Notes: generated by a model not told the origin, from the sequence alone. Positions 20,864 through 33,859 are shown, numbered from the stretch's first letter. The stretch is DNA of 64,000 nucleotides from Dipteronia dyeriana (GCA_032871835.1 CM065302.1:6431882-6495881); one strand, 5' to 3'. Program-made: numbers and translations.

Positions 20864-22774
20864 ATGTTAGGAATTTCATGGAACATCAGAGGTTTGGGAA
20901 AAGGGGAAAAGAAGAGGGCGGTGCGTCATTTGGTGGAAGAGCATAAACCGGCCTTCCTATTTCTTCAAGAAACAAAACTTAGTGTTTTTGATTCAAGATT
21001 AAATAGAGTTTTAGGAGGTTCTTTTCTCAACATAGGCTTGGCTGTGGATGCGGTAGGGGGTTCAGGAGGTTTAATTATGTTTTGGGACAATGAATTCTTT
21101 CAGGTAAGTGCTTGCATCTCTAATAAGCACCGTATTATTCTGGCAGGGGAAATAAAAGTCTTAAAAAAATGGTTGTTGTTTGTAATGTTTATGCTCTTTG
21201 TGTGGAGAATGAAAGAAAAGAGTTGTGGGACTTTCTTGTTAGTTCACAAATCTCTTTTCCAATGCTGTTGTGTTTGGAAGGGGATTTTAATGCGGTCCTT
21301 GCTCAATCGAAAAGAATTGGTAAAGGCTGTAATAGGAGGTCTATCAGGAACTTCAATTCCTTTTTAAGTGAAGCCAAGTTGGTAGTCATTCCCTTGATCG
21401 AAATGACCTTTACTTGGACTAATTCTAGTGAGAGGGCGGCTTGGGCGAGGTTGGACCGATTTCTATTTTTGCCCGAATTTCTAGCGTGGTATCCTAGCTT
21501 GGTTCAAAAGAGGCTTGGTAGAAGCGTTTCTAATCATAATGCGATTTGTATTGAGGAATCAAAAGTGAATTGGGGGCCGATTCCATTTCGGTTTTTCAAT
21601 TGGTGGTTAGAGGAGAAGGGTCTGATGTAGGCTGCTGTTAAAGGTTGGAAAGACTGCAAAATAGGAGGGAGTAGAAGTTCTGTTCTACGAGCTAAAATGA
21701 AGACAACTAAGGTGCCAATTAAGAGCTGGTTACATGCGAACAGGAAGGAGCTGTGTACTTCTAATTATTTGGAGAATAAGCTTATGGAGGTAGATAAGAA
21801 AGCAAAAATGGAAGGGTGGTCTAAGAACATTAGATCCCTCAGGTTATCTTTACTGTCGGATTTGTGGAAAAGTGTCCGAAAAGAGGAGCAATCTTGGAGA
21901 CAAAAATCGAGAGTCAAATGGCTCATTGAAGGTTATACGGAGTTCTTCCATTTCATTTCTAACGATAAAAGAAGAAGAAATTTCATAGGGGACATTTGTT
22001 TGAATAGGGTGTTGGCGTCAGACCCTCAAGAAATAAGGCGAGGAATTTCTTATCACTTCAAGAACCATTACGAGAATGTGGGTTGGAAGCGCCCAAAGAT
22101 AGGTGGTTTAGATCTTATGAGACTTTTTCAAGCTAAAAGATTGTGTCTTGAAGAGGAGTTTAGTTTGGAGGAGGTGTTGGTAGCTGTCAAGAGCTGCGAT
22201 GGAAACAAAGCTCCCGGACCGGATGGCTTGAATCGTAAATTTATAAAGGCCAATTGGGAGGTAATAGAGGAGGATGTTATGAACTTTTTTGGAGAGTTCC
22301 ACAAGGACAGTTCGAAGATCAAAGAGCTAAATAATACTTTTTTAGCTCTTATCCTGAAAATTTCAAAACCGATAAATATGGGGGATTATAGACCGATAAG
22401 CCTTGTTGGAACTACTTACAAAGTGGTCGCCAAAGTATTGGATAAACCGTAACAAAAAAGTGATGAAGTCGATAATTGGGGAGAACCAAATGGCGTTTAT
22501 CAAGAATCGTCAAATCTTAGATAGCTTCGTGATTGCCGAGGAAGTGATTCACAAGTGGAGGAAGAGTGAGGATGGGGGCCTTCTAGTGAAATTGGATTTC
22601 AAAAAAGCTTATGATAGTGTGGATTATAAGTTCTTGAAGGACATGATGGAGGGTATCTAGATGGAGTCAGTGGATTGGAGAGTACATTTCCTCTCCATCG
22701 ATTTCGGTTTTAGTTAACGGCAGCCTGACACCTCAATTTGGCTTAGAGAAAGGGTTGAGATAAGGGGATCCTTT
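20864..22774 (+). pseudogene. LINE ORF2, N-terminal part (endonuclease and first half of RT)
   Basis: Begins MLGISWNIRGLG, the start of the apurinic-like endonuclease, with FLFLQETKLS and, after a frameshift at an A-run near 21165, LLCLEGDFNAVL (catalytic GDFN), FTWTNSSERAAWARLDRFL and SNHNAI in place of the usual SDH. After a stop at 21628 come the palm motifs GNKAPGPDGLN, DYRPISLVGTTYKVVAKVL, a frameshift near 22440, NQMAFIKNRQILD and LVKLDFKKAYDSVDY (the first catalytic Asp). Further stops lie near 22658, 22715 and 22760. The frame is cut by the Copia LTR at 22775 and resumes at 28177. Confidence 0.85.
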
Positions 22775-23406
22775 TGTTGTGAAGAAAGAATTGCAATCAC
22801 ACAAATCTAAACACAAATAGAAAGCAGTAATAAAAGAAGACACAAAAGATTTTTACGTGGTTCAGCAATTTGCCTACGTCCACGGAGAACACCGTACTCA
22901 ATCCATTATATTTCAGAGATAATTACAATCCCTCTGTCTCTCTTTCAGTCTTTCTAGAATTGCTCCCTCTCTCTCTAGCAATTTTCTCACACACTACGCA
23001 CTTGTGTTTCTGCTCTATTCTTCACACACATTAAGTACAAATAATGGTGGTATTTATATAGGAGCACTAGGGTTAGTCAAAATCCTAATTGGAATCTATT
23101 TCCTATTCTAATTGCTTGTGCAAGCAGGATTTCCAATTCTTGCGAAACCCGTCACTACCGCGGTCTGGACAGCTGTGTAGGCACATGCCTGCACCGCGGT
23201 CCACAAAGCGTAACATCTCTGTGAAACTCCATTCCAAAGTTTGCTGTGTGTGCACCTTGTCTGGGCCTCGGTACGCACAGCATTTATCCTCTGTGATTCT
23301 TCACTGTGTGTGCCGCTGTCTGGATCACTGCCTCCACCGCGGTCGCCGCCGTGCCACCTGATAGAATTATTTTCTTCACCTGTTTCTGGCTTCACATAAC
23401 CCAACA
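22775..23406 (-). repeat. 3' LTR of the Copia element
   Basis: On the plus strand it begins TGTTGTGAAG and ends ATAACCCAACA, so the TG...CA ends are intact. It is 632 bp long. Small frames within it (23089-23407) are artefacts. Confidence 0.93.
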
Positions 23407-23417
23407 ATCTCCCACTT
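23407..23417 (-). promoter_or_regulatory. Polypurine tract of the Copia element
   Basis: On the minus strand AAGTGGGAGAT directly precedes the 3' LTR. It is the usual site for priming plus-strand synthesis in this group. Confidence 0.85.
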
Positions 23418-23502
23418 GAAGACTGAAACTTAATAGGCGTTCTCCATCCTTCCTTAATGACTTAGTGGATAAATTACGGTGCGCTCATTCCCCCCATGTC
23501 TT

Positions 23503-26500
23503 TACTCTTGAAGACCAACTGAAGTTGCGCACAACTCCAGTTTTTCAGTAGTGACTGGCTTGGTTAACATGTCAGCCATATTCTTAGTTTCTGTAATCTT
23601 TACTAACTTCAGCACTCATTCTTAAATTAATGATCGAATGAAGTGGTAACGCAGGTCTATATGCTTGGTCCTGGATTGGAACGCTTAATTCTTGGCCAAG
23701 TGTATTGCACTTTGACTATTACTATGCAACACATTCATCACCTGATCAAATCCCAACTCGGCTAACAACTCTTGTAACCATATCAACTCCTTGCTTGCTT
23801 CTGTCACAGCCACATACTTAGCTTCTGTTGTAGAGATTGTCACTATCTTCTGTAACTGGGACACCCAACTAACTGCAGTACTCGCCATTGTAAACACATA
23901 TCCGGTGGTACTTCTTCTATGATCCACTTCTCCGGTAAAATCTGAATCCACATAACCTTCCATCTTGAGTTCATCTCTCTTGAAGGTTATACACTTCTCT
24001 ATCGTACCTCGCAGGTATCTTAGAATCCATTTCACGGCCTCCCAGTGAGGCTTGCCCGGATTAGACATGTAACGGCTTACAACTCCCACTGCTTGGGAAA
24101 TGTCAGGTCTTGTGCAAGTCATGTCATACATTAGACTTCCAATGGCTGAAGCGTAAGGAACTCTAGCCATGAAGTCTTTCTCTTCTTTCGTCTTCGGACT
24201 CTGGTCCTTAGACAACTTGAAGTGACTAGCTAGAGGTGTTCTTACTGGTTTAGCATTTCCCATGCTGAATCTCTGTAACACCTTCCGAATGTACTCTGCT
24301 TATGAAAGCTTCAATGTACCTTCCTGTTCGTTTATGCTAATCCTCATTCCAAGAATTTGTTTTGCTGGACCCAAATCTTTCATTTCTAATTCACTCGAAA
24401 CTTGCTTCTTCAAATTATTTATTTCTTCTAAATCTGCACCAGCTACTAACATGTCATCAACATAAAGTAACAATATTATAAAGCTAGACTTAACCCTTTT
24501 GAAGAAGTAGCAGCAGTGGTCAGCATTGCATCTCAAGTAGCCATTCTTTTGCATAAACCCATCGAACTTCTTGTACCACTGTCGGGGAGCTTGTTTTAAA
24601 CCATACAAGCTCTTCGTCAACTTGCATACCAACTCTTCCTTGCCATCTTCCGTAAACCCCTCTGGTTGCTTCATGTATATCTTTTCCTCCAAATCTCCAT
24701 GAAGAAAGGCAGTCTTCACATCTAGCTGCTCCAGATATAACCCTTTTGCTGCAACAATACTTAACACAAACCGAATCGTAGTTAGTTTAACAACAGGAGA
24801 AATTTTTTTAGAGTAGTCGATATCTTCAATTTGTTGGAAACCTTTAACTACGAGTCATGCCGTATATCTCTTGGAACCGTCATGTTCCTCCTTGATCCAA
24901 TACACCCATTTATTTTGTAGGGCTTTCTTTCCTTCAGGTAACTTGGTTAACTCCCAAGTTTTGTTAGATACCAACGACTCCATCTCATCCTTCAGTGCAA
25001 GCTCCCGCTTGCTCGCATCTTCTCCCTGACAAGCTTCATTATAGAACTCAGGTTCTCCTGCATCTGTTAGCAGCATGTAGTGCAAGTATTTCCTATTTGG
25101 TATAGGAGTTCGAGTTGATCTCCTTAATGAATTCTGGACCTGTGTTATTGGAACATCTCTAGGTGGGATTGGTTCTTATACCTGGGGCTGCACACCTTGC
25201 TCTTCATCATTCTGTTTGATATGTTCCATGATCTCTCTATCCAGTACATCATTTGGTCCCAAAAACTCTGGCTCTTCCGGCTCAGACATTTGTGTGTTTC
25301 TATCTTTGTACATGACCCTTTCGTTGAAGACAACGTCTCTACTTCTGATCATCTTACAGTTTTGGTCATCCCATAGCGTATAACCAAATTCATCCTCTCC
25401 ATAGCCCACCAAAGTACACTTTACTGACTTGGCATCTAGCTTATTCCGCGCATGATCACCTACATGTACATAAGATACACACCCAAATACTTTAAAATGA
25501 GAAAGTTTTACCTCTTTCCCAGTCCAGATCTCTTCTGGTATAGCGAGGTCCAAGGGCTTTGATTGTCCTCTGTTGATCAAATATGCTGCTGTATTGACTG
25601 CTTCTGTCCAGAACTGTTTTGCCAGCCCTGAGTGTAGCCTCATACTTCTGGCTCTCTCAGTCAATGTTCTGTTCATCCGTTCTGTTATACCATTATGCTG
25701 TGGAGTTCCAGGAACCGTCCTGCTGAGCTTTATCCCATTTTGGAAGCAAAACCTCTTGAACTCATTGTCTTCATATTCTCCACCATTGTCTGAATGCAAC
25801 TTTTTGATCTTCAAACCTGTCTCATTTTCAACCCTGACTTTCCATTTCTTGAAAGCATCAAATACATTAGACTTGTATTTTAGAAAGTAAACCCATACCT
25901 TTCTGGAGTGGTCGTCGATGAAGGTGACGAAGTACAGTTTACCTCCGGTTGATGAGACTGAAGCTGGACCCCAAACATCGGTGTGCACTAGTTCCAGCTT
26001 ATCTTTTACCGGTGTTTTTTCGGTTCTTTTGAAGCTCACTCGCTTCTGTTTTCCTAGAACGCAGCTCTCACAGAAATCAACCTCGACGGATTTTAAATCT
26101 GGCAACTTACCTCTTAAATGCAGACACCTCAACCCTTGAGAACTTATGTGCCTAAATCTCTGATGCCATAAGTTCGGATCGTCTTTGCTTTCTGCCATAA
26201 CGACTGAACCACACCCATCCGTGGTTGTGTAAAGCGACCCATTCTTGTTTCCTCGGGCGATTGTCATTGCACCTTTGGAGATCTTCCAATTATCACTTGT
26301 GAAAGTCGTCACAAAACCATCTGAAGCCAATTGCCCAATGGAGATCAAATTCTTCCTTAAGTCCGATATATGCCTCACATTGTCGAGCTTCCAAACTGAC
26401 CCTTGCAGTTGAATCTTCACATCTCCTTTCTCGGTAATATCGCATGCTTGATCGTCACCAAGATACACTTTACCCATATTTTCAGAGACGTAGTTCTCGA

Positions 26501-26693
26501 GCAATTCCCTGTGAGGTGTGGCATGGAATGACGCTCCCGAATCCAAGACCCAAGACTCCGTCTTGCTTTCCATCGAGCAGATAAGGCAGTCATCTGACTC
26601 CTCCGATACATAATTCGCACTACTCTTGCCCTTATCTTTCTTCTCAGATCTACACTCATACGAGAGATGGCCTTTCTTACCCAATTCCAGCAT
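23503..26693 (-). pseudogene. Copia pol: protease, integrase, reverse transcriptase, RNase H
   Basis: One reading frame from 26693, broken only by stops (about 25176, 24855, 24300, 23685 and in the last 150 bp). In order: the end of the gag zinc knuckle (GKKGHLSYEC), aspartic protease WVLDSGASFHAT, integrase zinc-binding region (WHQRFRH, then CESCVLGKQKRVSF) and catalytic core TDVWGP, HSDNGGEY and GITERMNRT, with GYGEDEFGYTLWD near its end. The RT has QLDVKTAFLHGDL, SLYGLKQAPRQWYKKFD and LLLYVDDMLVAG. RNase H has GYVDSDFTGE, STTEAKYVAV and HSNSQSAIHLAKN. All main catalytic residues are visible, so inactivity comes from nonsense codons rather than domain loss. Confidence 0.9.
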
Positions 26694-27480
26694 TCAGCAT
26701 CCCTTTGCTTCGTTGCTGGTTTCCCGAATAGTTAGCCTGATTTCTTGGTTTGGACTTACTTCTAGACTTTGATCTTCCCCGTTGACTTGTGTTTCGATTT
26801 TTACCTTTGCCTTCTCTACCTTCCAAACTCAATGCTGAAGATGTAGATGCCCCTGATCCCTCTTCACGCATTCTGATCTCTTCCGTCATGATCATGTTTA
26901 TAACCTGCTGAAGATTTAATTTTTCTTTCCCGAACGAGTTGGCAATCGACTGGCATGTCGTCTTCCAACTTTCTGGCATTTGGGTGAGTAGAAACGCAAC
27001 CATAAACTCCTCATCAAACCCCATAGATAAAGAACATAACCCGTCCTTTACTTCATTGAACTGGTTTAGAAAATCTTTAAAGTTCTGATCCTTTGCCATC
27101 TTCAAGGTTGATAACTTCTTGACAAGATGGACTTTCCTTACCGCAGAAGGCTGTTCGTATAGGTATGATAGAGTGTCCATTAGATCTTTGGATATCTGTT
27201 GATCTTTTACGTTGAAGGCGACTTGCTTCGTCAAAACTGAGACGAATTGCTCCCAATGCTTTCCTGTCCAGGAGTTCAAAGTCATCATCATCCATGTTCT
27301 TCGGTTTCCGTTTCTTTTCCCAATCTTCATCGGTCATATCCTTTGGTCTCTCTTTTATCGGCCAATGCAGATCTTTCTGATACATATAATCTTCCATCTG
27401 TATCTTCAAGAAGCTGAAATTCAAACCATTGAATTTCTCAATCTTGTGCGTTTCCTTTTCTGACCCCACTCTATGATGAA
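26677..27480 (-). pseudogene. Copia gag, frameshifted
   Basis: The N-terminal half reads KIEKFNGLNFSFLKIQMEDY and LLDRKALGAIRLSF. A frameshift near 27200-27240 then leads to VAFNVKDQQISKDLMDTLSY, VRKVHLVKKLSTLKMAKDQN and FKDFLNQFNEVKDGLCSL. A basic region (RGRSKSRSKSKPRNQ) precedes the zinc knuckle, whose C-x2-C-x4-H-x4-C motif is split by another one-base frameshift near 26685 into the pol frame. In this group gag and pol are normally one polyprotein. Confidence 0.85.
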
Positions 27481-27534
27481 ATCGATGACCTCGAGAGAAC
27501 CTAGATTTATGTGAATAATATGCCCCAACCAGGA

Positions 27535-27546
27535 GCTCTGATACCA
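27535..27546 (-). promoter_or_regulatory. Primer-binding site, initiator-Met tRNA type
   Basis: On the minus strand TGGTATCAGAGC, two bases inside the 5' LTR, the standard site of Ty1-Copia elements. Confidence 0.92.
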
Positions 27547-27548
27547 AT

Positions 27549-28171
27549 TTTTGTGAAGAAAGAATTGCAATCACACAAATCTAAACACAAATAGAAAGCA
27601 ATAATAAAAGAAGACACAAAAGATTTTTACGTGGTTCAACAATTTGCCTATATCCACGGAGCGCACCGCACTCAATCCACTATATTTCAGAGATAATTAC
27701 AATCCCTCTGTCTCTCTTTCAGTCTTTCTACAATTGCTCCATCTCTCTCTAGCAATTTTCTCACACACTATGCACTTGTGTTTCTGCTCTATTCTTCACA
27801 CACATTAAGTACAAATAATTGTGGTATTTATATAGGAGCACTAGGGTTAGTCAAAATCCTAATTGGAATCTATTTCCTATTCCAATTGCTTGTGCACGCA
27901 GGATTTCCAATTCTCGTGAAACCCATCACTACCGCGGTCTGGACCGCTGTGTAGGCACATGCCTGCACCGCGGTCCACAACGCGTAACATCTCTGTGAAA
28001 CTCCGTTCCACAGACCGTGGTGTGTGCACCTTGTCTGCGCCGCGGTACGTACAACATGTATCCTCTGTGATTCTTCGCTGTGTGTGCCGCTGTCTGGATG
28101 ACTGCCTCCACCGCAGTGCCACCTGACAGAATTATTTTCTTAACCTGTTTCTGGCTTCACATAACCCAACA
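27549..28171 (-). repeat. 5' LTR of the Copia element
   Basis: 623 bp, about 94 percent identical by eye to the 3' LTR. The outer end next to the primer site has decayed (TTTTGTGAAG instead of TGTTGTGAAG). It lacks the 9-bp stretch GGTCGCCGC present in the other LTR. A TATATAA-like box lies near 27830. Confidence 0.92.
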
Positions 28172-28176
28172 CCTTT

Positions 28177-30398
28177 ATCCCCCTTCCTTTTCAACATTGG
28201 AGTACAAGGTTTGAGTACTCTTTTATCCAAAGCAGTGAATATGGGCTTTATTATGGGAGAAAAGTTTGGTAGAGGGGGTGTAAATGTCTCGTATTTACAA
28301 TTCACTGATGATACCATTGTTTTTCTTCATCTAAGGTCTGATTATATTCTTAATTTAAAGAGAATTCTCCAGTGTTTTGAGTTATCTTCGGGTCTTAAGA
28401 TTAATTTCCACAAGTCGTGCATTGTTAGAGTTAGAAAAAATGAAGGCGTTGAGTCTTGTTGGGTAGATTTGTTTCAGTGCAGAAAAGCTACTCTACCATT
28501 ACAGTATATGGGACATCCTTTAGGGTCTAGACCAAGCTTAAAATCTTTTTAGGAACCGGTGATTAGTAAGATAGAGAATAGGTTGGCTCCTTGGAAATGA
28601 AAGTTTCTTTCGAAATGAGGTAGGCTGGTGTTGATCAAGTCAATCCTGAATAGCATTCCAACTTACTATATGTCGGTGTTTAGGATGCTAGTGGGGGTTG
28701 CTCGAAAAATTGAAAAGCTCCAACGTTGCTTTTTGTGGGGAGACGGAATCGAAAAAAGGAAGTTACATGCGGTGGATTGGATTGCGGTTTGTAAAAGTAA
28801 GAAGAATGGTGATTTAGGGATAGGTAGAATTTTGGACGAAAATGAAGGCTTATTGTCCAAGCGGTTGTGGAGATTTGGGATTGATGGGTCATCTCTTTGG
28901 AAGAAAGTGGTATGTGACAAGTATGGAGTGGATGGGAATTGGTTGCTGTGGGATTGGAAGACCTTATCAGCTCCATCTTTTTTTGTTAAGGCCGTTGCCA
29001 ATGTTATTAGGGTGGGATCAAGGTCGGCTTCAGTTTTCTTTAAAGGTGTTCAGGTGGTTGTAGGAAACGGAATAAATATCAGGCTTTGGTAGGACGTTAT
29101 GGTAGAATCGCACCAGTTGAAAGTAGCTTTCCCGAGAATGTATGCTATAGTTGTGAATAAGATTGGCTTCATTTCAGATTTTGGGCAATGGCAAAATTAA
29201 AAATGGGTGTGGAAGGTGGAGTTGAGAAGACCCCCATTCGATTGGGAGAAAGGTCAATGGAATTGTTTCATGAAGTGTTTTGACTGTGTGACCATTCGAA
29301 ATTCAATTAAGGATACAATTGTTTAGGGTTATAGTTGGTCAGGTAACTTTTCAGTTATGTCCTTCCGCAGAGCTTTGGAGGAATTTGATGGTTGTGATAG
29401 TTGGTTAGATAGGCTTCCTTGGAGAGGTATTTGTCATCTAAAAGTGGAATTCTTTACTTGGCAACTTCTTAGGGGTAGAGTGCCCGTTGGGGACGTGTTA
29501 CAAAATTTTGGAATGTCTATGGATATGGATTGTAAGCTTTGCAACAATGGTAAGGAATCTATGAATCATGTCTATCTTCATTGCATTTGGACATGGAAAA
29601 TGTGGACTACCCCGTATGAATTGGTGGAATGTGGTGTTTTGTTCTAATGGTGACATTAAAGGTTGGCGGGAAAATTAGGTTGGGATGGTGCCTTCAACAA
29701 AATATCTTAGAGCTTAGGAGGTGATGTTCTATGCAGTGGTATGGACGGTGTGGGAGAGTAGGAATCAAGCTGTTTTCAGTGACAAAGAAACTAATGTTTG
29801 GCAAACAATTGACATGGTGAAGTTTCGGTTGGCATGGTGGTTTAAGCATCATAGTAAAGGTTCTAAGGAGACCTTGACTGATATGCTCCTAAATATTAAG
29901 GAACTTTGTGTGGACGGTAAGTCAATCAAGAAGATCAGGAGAGCTGACTGGATTCTGCCTACGAATTCGGACTTGAGGTTCAATGTAGATGGTTCGGTTT
30001 TAAGGAATCTAGGTCCGGCTGGAATTGGTGGAGTTTTGAGGAATTGTGATGGTAAAGTGTTGTGTATGTTTTCTTGTTATATTGGGATTCAAGATCCCAA
30101 TTCGGCTGAGTTGGTTGCAATCCACAAAGCGTGTGCGCTATGCTTTTTTATTCCTTCCTTTGTGAACAGAAATATAGAGATTGCTAGTGACTCGAGAATG
30201 GTTGTTTCATGGATCAATGGGGCGGGTGTTGGTAGCATCAATCATGTGGACTTAATTTATGATATTCGCAGTTCCTTGGAGCGTTTTGGTGGCAAGGTGG
30301 TTTATAGTCTGAGAGTTTCAAATCAGTTTGATGATAGGCTCGCGAAGTTGGGTTCTAAAATGTTGGGTGATTTTGTGGAGTTTGGCGAATCCGGGTGA
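28177..30398 (+). pseudogene. LINE ORF2, C-terminal part (RT end, zf-RVT, RNase H)
   Basis: Resumes with PLSPFLFNIGVQGLS, then LQFTDDTIVFL (FTDD instead of the usual FADD: the first Asp of the metal-binding pair remains). A GLKINFHKS motif and further RT/thumb sequence run to 29090. 29357-29647 encodes the zf-RVT finger (WQLLRGRVPV, DCKLCNNGKESMNHVYLHC). 29721-30398 ends in a type I RNase H domain: LRFNVDGSV (Asp), NSAELVAIHKA (Glu), IASDSRMVV (Asp) and FDDRLAKLG. Stops occur near 28550, 28600, 29090, 29200 and 29650. Confidence 0.85.
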
Positions 30399-30716
30399 CA
30401 GTTTTTACTGCTGGTAGTTCTGGGGTGTTTGTTGTTTTCGGTTCAATGTCTTCTTCTGTCTTTGTTTCGAGTTGGTGTGGGGTGTTTGCTGTTGTGTGTT
30501 GTGTTTTTGCATTGGTTTTGGTTGTGCTTGGTGATGGCTGTTTGTTTGGTTTCATGGCCTTTGTCAGGTTTGTTTGTTGTTGCGTCTTTGTTTTTGAGGC
30601 CTTTGGGTTTTCATTTGCTGGGTGCGTTGCTGTTGTTCGGATTGTTGTTGCCTTTTTCTGGCTTGTTCTTGGCTTGTTGCCGTAATAAAAAAATTTACAG
30701 TTCAAAAAAAAAAAAA
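30399..30716 (+). other. LINE 3' UTR and poly(A)
   Basis: GT-rich, with repeated TGTTTGTTG-like words, and closing with CCGTAATAAAAAAATTTACAG and A(16). This base composition is the signature used to recognise the truncated LINE tails elsewhere in the window. Frames on both strands here (30355-30759) are artefacts. Confidence 0.7.
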
Positions 30717-30725
30717 AAGATTTGT

Positions 30726-33700
30726 GATTTGTGTTTATAATGTGTTGCTTTCTATTCATTCAATTATTATTTAAATTTTTTAATGTTCAATTATTTTAAT
30801 ATTTTAAAACTATTAAAATATTTACAGTCTAAATTGTTCATCAAAAAAATAGTATTTCTGATTCCACATGTAAGCTTTGATTGATTGTCTCTAATTTGAT
30901 GGTTTTTATCATTATTATTAATTCAATATAATTATCATTATTGTTTGTAAATTATATGTATATCAGAGGTTTCTATATATAAATATGTGTGTTATTTTTA
31001 AGCTCAGCTACCCTTCACGACCTTAATTTCCCTACGACCTTAATTTCCCTACCAATCCTCTTTCTTACGTTCTTAATGTCGTGTAATTAAACTGATGTAG
31101 TAGTCGGTGATTATTGATTGAAATTAAATCTACCTCTTTGTCAGCTGCTACTGATTATAAAGAGATTTTTGGATGGATCATGGGTAATAGATGTTTCTTT
31201 AATTGTCTGGCTTGTGGGGTTATGATAATTAATATATTTTAATTTTTATACTTGGTGCTGTGACTTCTTGTTTAATTAGTAGGTACAATTTATTGTACAA
31301 TGAACATACATCTATGAAACGAAAAGAAGATGCCATTGAAATTTGTATCCATCATCATCATCATCGTCTTTTTCTTCTTAATTAATGTGGGTTGCTAGCT
31401 ACTAGCAGGTGCGAGGTGAGGAATGGAGAGGGAGCTACAAGGAATGGGTTATGTTATGATACTATGGATTTATAGGTATCTAGGCAGCTTCCACGATGCA
31501 ATCTCAATATACACATAGTACATTAGTACATGTGCATGCATTTTCACGTACAAAATTATTTCTCCCATTAAAGTGTTTTTATCTTTTAACCAAATAAGAA
31601 AACTTTGTTTTTTATTATTATTTTACATTTTGGGTAGTCAACAAATAAGGTCCACTGATTTAGTGAAATCTCTTTATCGGTAGTAGATTTCATTGAAAGA
31701 AAAAGCTACAAACTTATCTCTGTGAGATTAGATTCATGCATACAAGGGAACCTATGGTAAACTTTCGGTAAAAGTAATAAAAAGGATAATAAATACACTA
31801 ATATTAGTCAATCTAAAAATATAATTAAAATTTTAATCTGAATGATATGTAATTAATTTTTTCAGTAATCACACTATGATATATTTTGTGTGGTGATGAC
31901 AACTCATTTATCATATCATTTGGGTTTAAATTTGGACTAACTTTTTGGATTGTCTAGCATTACTATAATAAATATAGTGAGTGATAAATGAGGGTATTTT
32001 GGGTAGATTATGGTAGTTTTACAATTGAATTAATTTTTAGGGTATATTCGCTATTAAGCCCTTAAAATAGGGTATTTTTCTAAAACCCTTTTAGTAATTT
32101 ATACATCTAATCAATAAACCCTAAAATAGTTCAACTATTATTATGATTCATTTTATTTTATCCTTAATATTTTTCTTTATTATATAGTTTTAATTAATTT
32201 AGAATCAACAATTCAATAATTTACCAAAAAAGTAAAAAATCAAAAAATTAAAAAGTATGTCTATTAATATTTATTAATAAATTATTTTTGTATGAATTTA
32301 AAGTGAATTCATTAAAAATATAAAACAAAATTTCTTATTATGAAATTAGAATCTAATTTATTATTTTAAGAATAGATATAGTAACTTTTCATTGTTATAT
32401 TGTTTTTCTTATTATTATTTATTTTTAATATTGTATTTCTATTCAGTTTATCTTTAATAAATATTCTAATTTTTTTATTTATATAAACTTTACTATATTA
32501 TCAATTTTTCTTTGTATAAAAAAAACCAATTTTATTTCAATAAAAATATATTCTACTACGATCTTGATTTTTCAATATTTTATTTAGAGTGATGCTGATG
32601 TTGACAATCCACTAAACATCTTTCTATACTTCATTTTTTTTTATTACTTATGACAGTTTTATCATAATAAAAATTACTAAAATTTTGCCGATTTTAGTAT
32701 TGAATGAAAAAATGATTATTTTGAAACATATTATTTCTTTTTACAAAATTAGGTTTTTATGATGGAGTGTTTTCAAAAAAGAATGTTAAAAGGTAAAATG
32801 AGAATTTTGAAAAAAATAGTCTTTACAATTTTTTAAAATTTAAGTTTTTAAAATGAACAATGTTTATAAAATGATTGTGAAAAGAAAAAAAAATAGATCG
32901 TAAAGAGAAAATATCTTTATTTATGTAATTGTTATATTATTCAAGTGCTCAGCTGATTAAAATTTACAATTCATATCATCTCACTGGACATATAAATGAC
33001 AGCTCTGTGGTATTGTTGTAACTTGTGTAATAATCACTGTTATCTGTGCTGAAGGAATAATCAGCTGTGAAATTAATCAGCAGATGTTTAGTTTGTATTT
33101 TTAAAACTACTGTATAACTCAAAAACTCAAAAGCAGTATACATATGTTTGGTAATTTTATTGTAAAAGTGATGATATTAGTTACAGTGACTAAAATGTAC
33201 ATAGTTTAGGAACCTATTTCATTTGTTTTTCATTCATTACATATATTAAGTCAATATGTATGTATAATATTTAAATTGAAAAAAAAATCCATAAGAACAG
33301 TAAAAATATCTTTAAAAGATTTTATAAATCAAATCAATATTTAAATAGAATATTTAATTTGAGATGAAATAAGGTAAATAAATGATTTTAACTTGGTTTC
33401 ATAAGTATAATAATGATATTTTAAAAGATACATTAAATACTGAAATAGATTATTCTATAATCACTTTCGAAAAGTAACTTATCACTTTCAAAAAGTAACT
33501 CATCACCTACTTCTCAAAATCACTGTAAAAAATTGTCAGATTATAGATTAATCACTTTTTGAAGTTTTACCAAGCATCATTTTATGTCAAAATTATATAA
33601 AAAAAAATTTGATTTTAACTTTTCAAAAGCAATACCAAACCGGCCTTAATCTCATTAGTCCTTGAGTAAATTGACAACAACGCTGTTAAACATAGCTAAC

Positions 33701-33859
33701 AATTCAAGGTCATAAATACACACAACAAGAAGTAATTTATTCTAATTCTATTAAATCAAGAATGTGATAATCTTAAGTACTTAGCTCCAATCAAATCCCA
33801 ACAATATATCTTTATTAAAAATAAAACTCAAAAAAAACTTTTTGAACTTCTCCAAATAG
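30726..33859. other. AT-rich intergenic sequence, nothing recognised
   Basis: No coding frame above background, no LTR, TIR or tRNA-like structure. A short direct repeat of ACGACCTTAATTTCCCTA occurs at 31018-31053. Sequence at 31900-32100 resembles ordinary plant intergenic DNA. Confidence 0.6.

Larger units (their letters stand above)
22775..28171 (-). mobile_element. Ty1-Copia LTR retrotransposon (Tnt1/Tork-like) nested in the LINE
   Basis: Two LTRs of 632 and 623 bp bracket gag and pol on the minus strand. The primer-binding site TGGTATCAGAGC (initiator-Met tRNA) abuts the right (5') LTR, and the polypurine tract AAGTGGGAGAT abuts the left (3') LTR. A 5-bp target duplication, CCTTT, lies at 22770-22774 and 28172-28176. 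Gag and pol motifs are closest to the Tnt1/Tork group. Counted by eye, the LTRs differ at about 6 percent of positions plus one 9-bp indel. Pol has a few stop codons but almost no frameshifts. Confidence 0.93.
18654..30716 (+). mobile_element. Long LINE (L1-like), interrupted by a Copia element
   Basis: Two coding regions in L1 order are followed by a GT-rich 3' UTR and a poly(A) tract (30703-30718). A 9-bp repeat, AAGATTTGT, lies at 18645-18653 and 30717-30725 and is a plausible target duplication. If correct, the copy begins only 4 bp before the ORF1 start and is slightly 5'-truncated. Removing the Copia element (22775-28171 plus one 5-bp duplication) rejoins the reverse transcriptase frame. 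Many stops and frameshifts show an old, inactive copy. Confidence 0.85.

Noticed and set aside
23089..23407. Cys/His-rich frames
   Set aside because: They lie entirely within the Copia LTR and are mirrored with disruptions in the other LTR.
28666..29001. Two minus-strand frames of about 100 codons
   Set aside because: Antisense shadows of LINE ORF2, which has clear domain motifs on the plus strand.
30355..30759. Frames on both strands in the LINE 3' UTR
   Set aside because: GT-rich composition lowers stop frequency; no homology.
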